A stretch of 64,000 bases of DNA, from positions 186,001 through 250,000 of the forward strand of contig NZ_BMNG01000011.1 in NCBI RefSeq assembly GCF_014646335.1, given 5' to 3'. This document shows, in pieces, positions 62,650 to 64,000 of this stretch. The notes below the pieces were generated by a model that saw only the letters and a program-made list of their open reading frames with translations, was not told the origin of the DNA and did not search any database. Position 1 is the first letter of the stretch. Each line of letters opens with the position of its first letter. Source of the stretch: Streptomyces lasiicapitis (lineage in GTDB: Bacteria > Actinomycetota > Actinomycetes > Streptomycetales > Streptomycetaceae). The translations under genes and the position numbers were made by a program.

Positions 62650-63705
62650 CTAGCCGCGCGGAACCACCGTGGACAGCACCCCCGGCAGCGGATACCAGTC
62701 CGACGACACCACGCTGGCGTGGCGCCCCGCGAGGAGGGCGACGCGGTCGCGGGCCTGGGCCTCGGTCGGGTTGGTTGCGCTGATGGCGGGCGCCACGTTG
62801 TGGGCGTCGGACATGACGACGAGATAGCGCCGGTCGGCGTACCACTTGGTGTCGACCGACCCGCCCGCGTACACCGAGGCGTCCCCGTCGAACAGCACGA
62901 ACCAGGGCCGGATGGAGGCGTCCGTGTAGCGCGTGCGCGGGTCGCCGGACGCGGCGCCCAGGACGGCGGGGAAGGCGCCGGCGTCGCCGAGGCGGCCCGC
63001 GCCGGCGAGGTCGCGCAGATGGGTGGCGTACTCTCGGTCGGTCCACAGGGTGTCGGCCGGGTTGCCCTGCTCGACGGTGCCGGGGATGAGCTCGACGATG
63101 AACTTGCCCGCGAGCTCGGACCTCGTGGGCCAGCCCTTCTTCTGTACGGCTTCGTCGAGGTTCGCGCTGCCCTCGGCCAACTGGCCGGGCCGGTAAAGGG
63201 CATCACCCAGCTTGCTGCGCAGCAGCGCATCGAGATCGGCGGGCCCGCGCCCATTCCTCCCCTGGAATCCGTCCTTCAACTCGACCTTCACGAGTACGGG
63301 ACGGTGGCCCGGGTGCGCGTCGTGCCAGGCCTTCATGTCGGCGAGGCACCCGTCGAGCCGCTGGTTGCGCGCCTTCGTCCGCAGTTCCTCGGGCCGCTGC
63401 GCGTTCTCGCAGTTGTTGTCGTTGCCGAGCGGGTTGCTGTGCGAGACGCGCCAGCCGCCGCCGAACACATTGGTCCACACGTCGAGTTCGAGCATCCCCG
63501 CGCCGGAGTCGAGGGCGTCCGCGAAGTAGGGGTACTTCGTCTTCTCGTACGCGTTGTGGACGCCGACGCCGGTGGTGGCGGCGTAGGGCCGGTCGTCGGC
63601 CCGCGCGGACCGTCCGTCGGCGACGGCCGCCCCCGAAGAACCGCCCGCCACGGCACCCGCGACCACGATCCCCGCCACCACCGTACGTATCGCAGATGCG
63701 CGCAC
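62650..63705 (-). CDS. Secreted PI-PLC-domain (Ca2+-dependent type) phosphodiesterase
   Basis: A 351-residue exported protein with signal peptide MRASAIRTVVAGIVVAGAVA, cleaved near AAVADG. Catalytic blocks: TTGVGVHNAYEKTKYPYFAD (first His), AGMLELDVWTNVFGGGWRVS then HSNP (metal Glu/Asp and second His), and VLVKVELKDGFQGRNGRGPA. This follows the order of Ca2+-dependent phosphatidylinositol phospholipase C enzymes rather than the metal-free bacterial type. GTG start after GGAGGAGGG. Convergent with the EEP gene. Confidence 0.88.
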   Translation of the reverse strand: MRASAIRTVVAGIVVAGAVAGGSSGAAVADGRSARADDRPYAATTGVGVHNAYEKTKYPYFADALDSGAGMLELDVWTNVFGGGWRVSHSNPLGNDNNCENAQRPEELRTKARNQRLDGCLADMKAWHDAHPGHRPVLVKVELKDGFQGRNGRGPADLDALLRSKLGDALYRPGQLAEGSANLDEAVQKKGWPTRSELAGKFIVELIPGTVEQGNPADTLWTDREYATHLRDLAGAGRLGDAGAFPAVLGAASGDPRTRYTDASIRPWFVLFDGDASVYAGGSVDTKWYADRRYLVVMSDAHNVAPAISATNPTEAQARDRVALLAGRHASVVSSDWYPLPGVLSTVVPRG

Positions 63706-63844
63706 CGTCGCCCTCCTCCGTCTCCGTCACACCCGTCAAGTCACGCTGAAACGTACGGGATTCAAGTGGCGTACCGGAAGACGGCGACTTACGGCCAGAC
63801 CACGCGTCGCTCCCCTGACCGGCCACGCGCGTCCTCTACCGTTT

Positions 63845-63911
63845 ACGCCCGTCGACTCCCGTACCGTTCACGCCCGTCGACTCACGCCCGTCGACTCACG
63901 CCGGTCGACGA
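63845..63911. repeat. 14-bp repeats centred on GTCGAC upstream of the last gene
   Basis: ACGCCCGTCGACTC occurs at 63845-63858, 63870-63883 and 63884-63897, with a diverged fourth copy from 63898. Each contains the palindrome GTCGAC. They lie between the divergent PI-PLC gene and the gene starting at 63952. Confidence 0.75.
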
Positions 63912-63951
63912 TCAGCGCTGCCCGCGCAGCCGCCCGAAAGGCAGGACCCCC

Positions 63952-64000
63952 ATGGCCCTCACCCTCACGCTCACCGGCCCCCGCCTGGCCCTGGCCGCCA
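63952..64000 (+). CDS. Start of an unidentified gene, cut by the window edge
   Basis: ATG at 63952 after GAAAGGCAGG opens a frame, MALTLTLTGPRLALAA, that runs off the window. Only 16 codons are visible, too few to identify. The ribosome site and the repeat-rich upstream region support a real start. Confidence 0.5.
   Translation, partial: MALTLTLTGPRLALAA

Overview
The window reads as a stretch of Streptomyces chromosome (or a very close actinomycete). It is uniformly GC-rich with many GTG starts and tightly overlapping genes (ATGA or GTGA). It carries the sporulation regulator whiA in its usual rapZ-yvcK-whiA setting, an RbpA-family RNA polymerase-binding protein, an abaA/whiJ-type HTH/DUF397/ATPase locus, and TerD proteins. 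No integrase, transposase, plasmid or phage gene and no tRNA or rRNA was seen, so this looks like core chromosome rather than an island.

Layout. 1-2757: 3' part of zwf with opcA and pgl (oxidative pentose phosphate pathway), ending at a strong bidirectional terminator. 2824-19014, almost all on the minus strand: an MmpS-like protein, pgi, an MFS exporter, an RbpA-family protein, secG, tpiA, pgk, gap, a secreted M14 carboxypeptidase, then the overlapping block uvrC-rapZ-yvcK-whiA. 19153-26087: a papain-like secreted protease with a membrane-anchored partner, an XRE regulator, a Rieske lipoprotein, a PfkB sugar kinase, a divergent XRE/YceI pair and an enoyl-CoA hydratase. 26286-40521: uvrA and uvrB flank a metallo-hydrolase, aroQ, a ShiA-type transporter, a Ca2+/H+ antiporter, TerC with a yybP-ykoY-type Mn2+ riboswitch, and two TerD genes. 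40585-53740: an MHYT sensor, GDPD, the DNA methyltransferase ogt, an MFS protein, a cupin, a psuG-psuK pair, CorA, a CBS protein, several conserved unknowns and a solitary gltD. 54034-64000: a DUF574 methyltransferase, the abaA-like locus, DUF899, an MtaD-like deaminase with a P450, an EEP-family hydrolase, a PI-PLC-like protein and the first codons of another gene.

How it fits together. Central carbon metabolism (zwf-opcA-pgl, pgi, gap-pgk-tpiA) sits beside nucleotide excision repair (uvrA, uvrB, uvrC) and alkylation repair (ogt). The clearest regulatory signal is a shared promoter, TTGTCAGTG-N8-TAnnnT. This is the known actinobacterial RecA-independent DNA-damage promoter, activated by PafBC in mycobacteria. 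It lies upstream of uvrA, uvrB, ogt and an MFS exporter, with a weaker form at uvrC. At uvrB, ogt and uvrC the -10 hexamer is exactly 7 nt from the ATG, which predicts leaderless transcripts. A second theme is the large number of short tandem repeats (14 to 30 bp units) in intergenic regions and at gene ends, two of them regular arrays of a GTACGT core at 19-bp and 16-bp periods.
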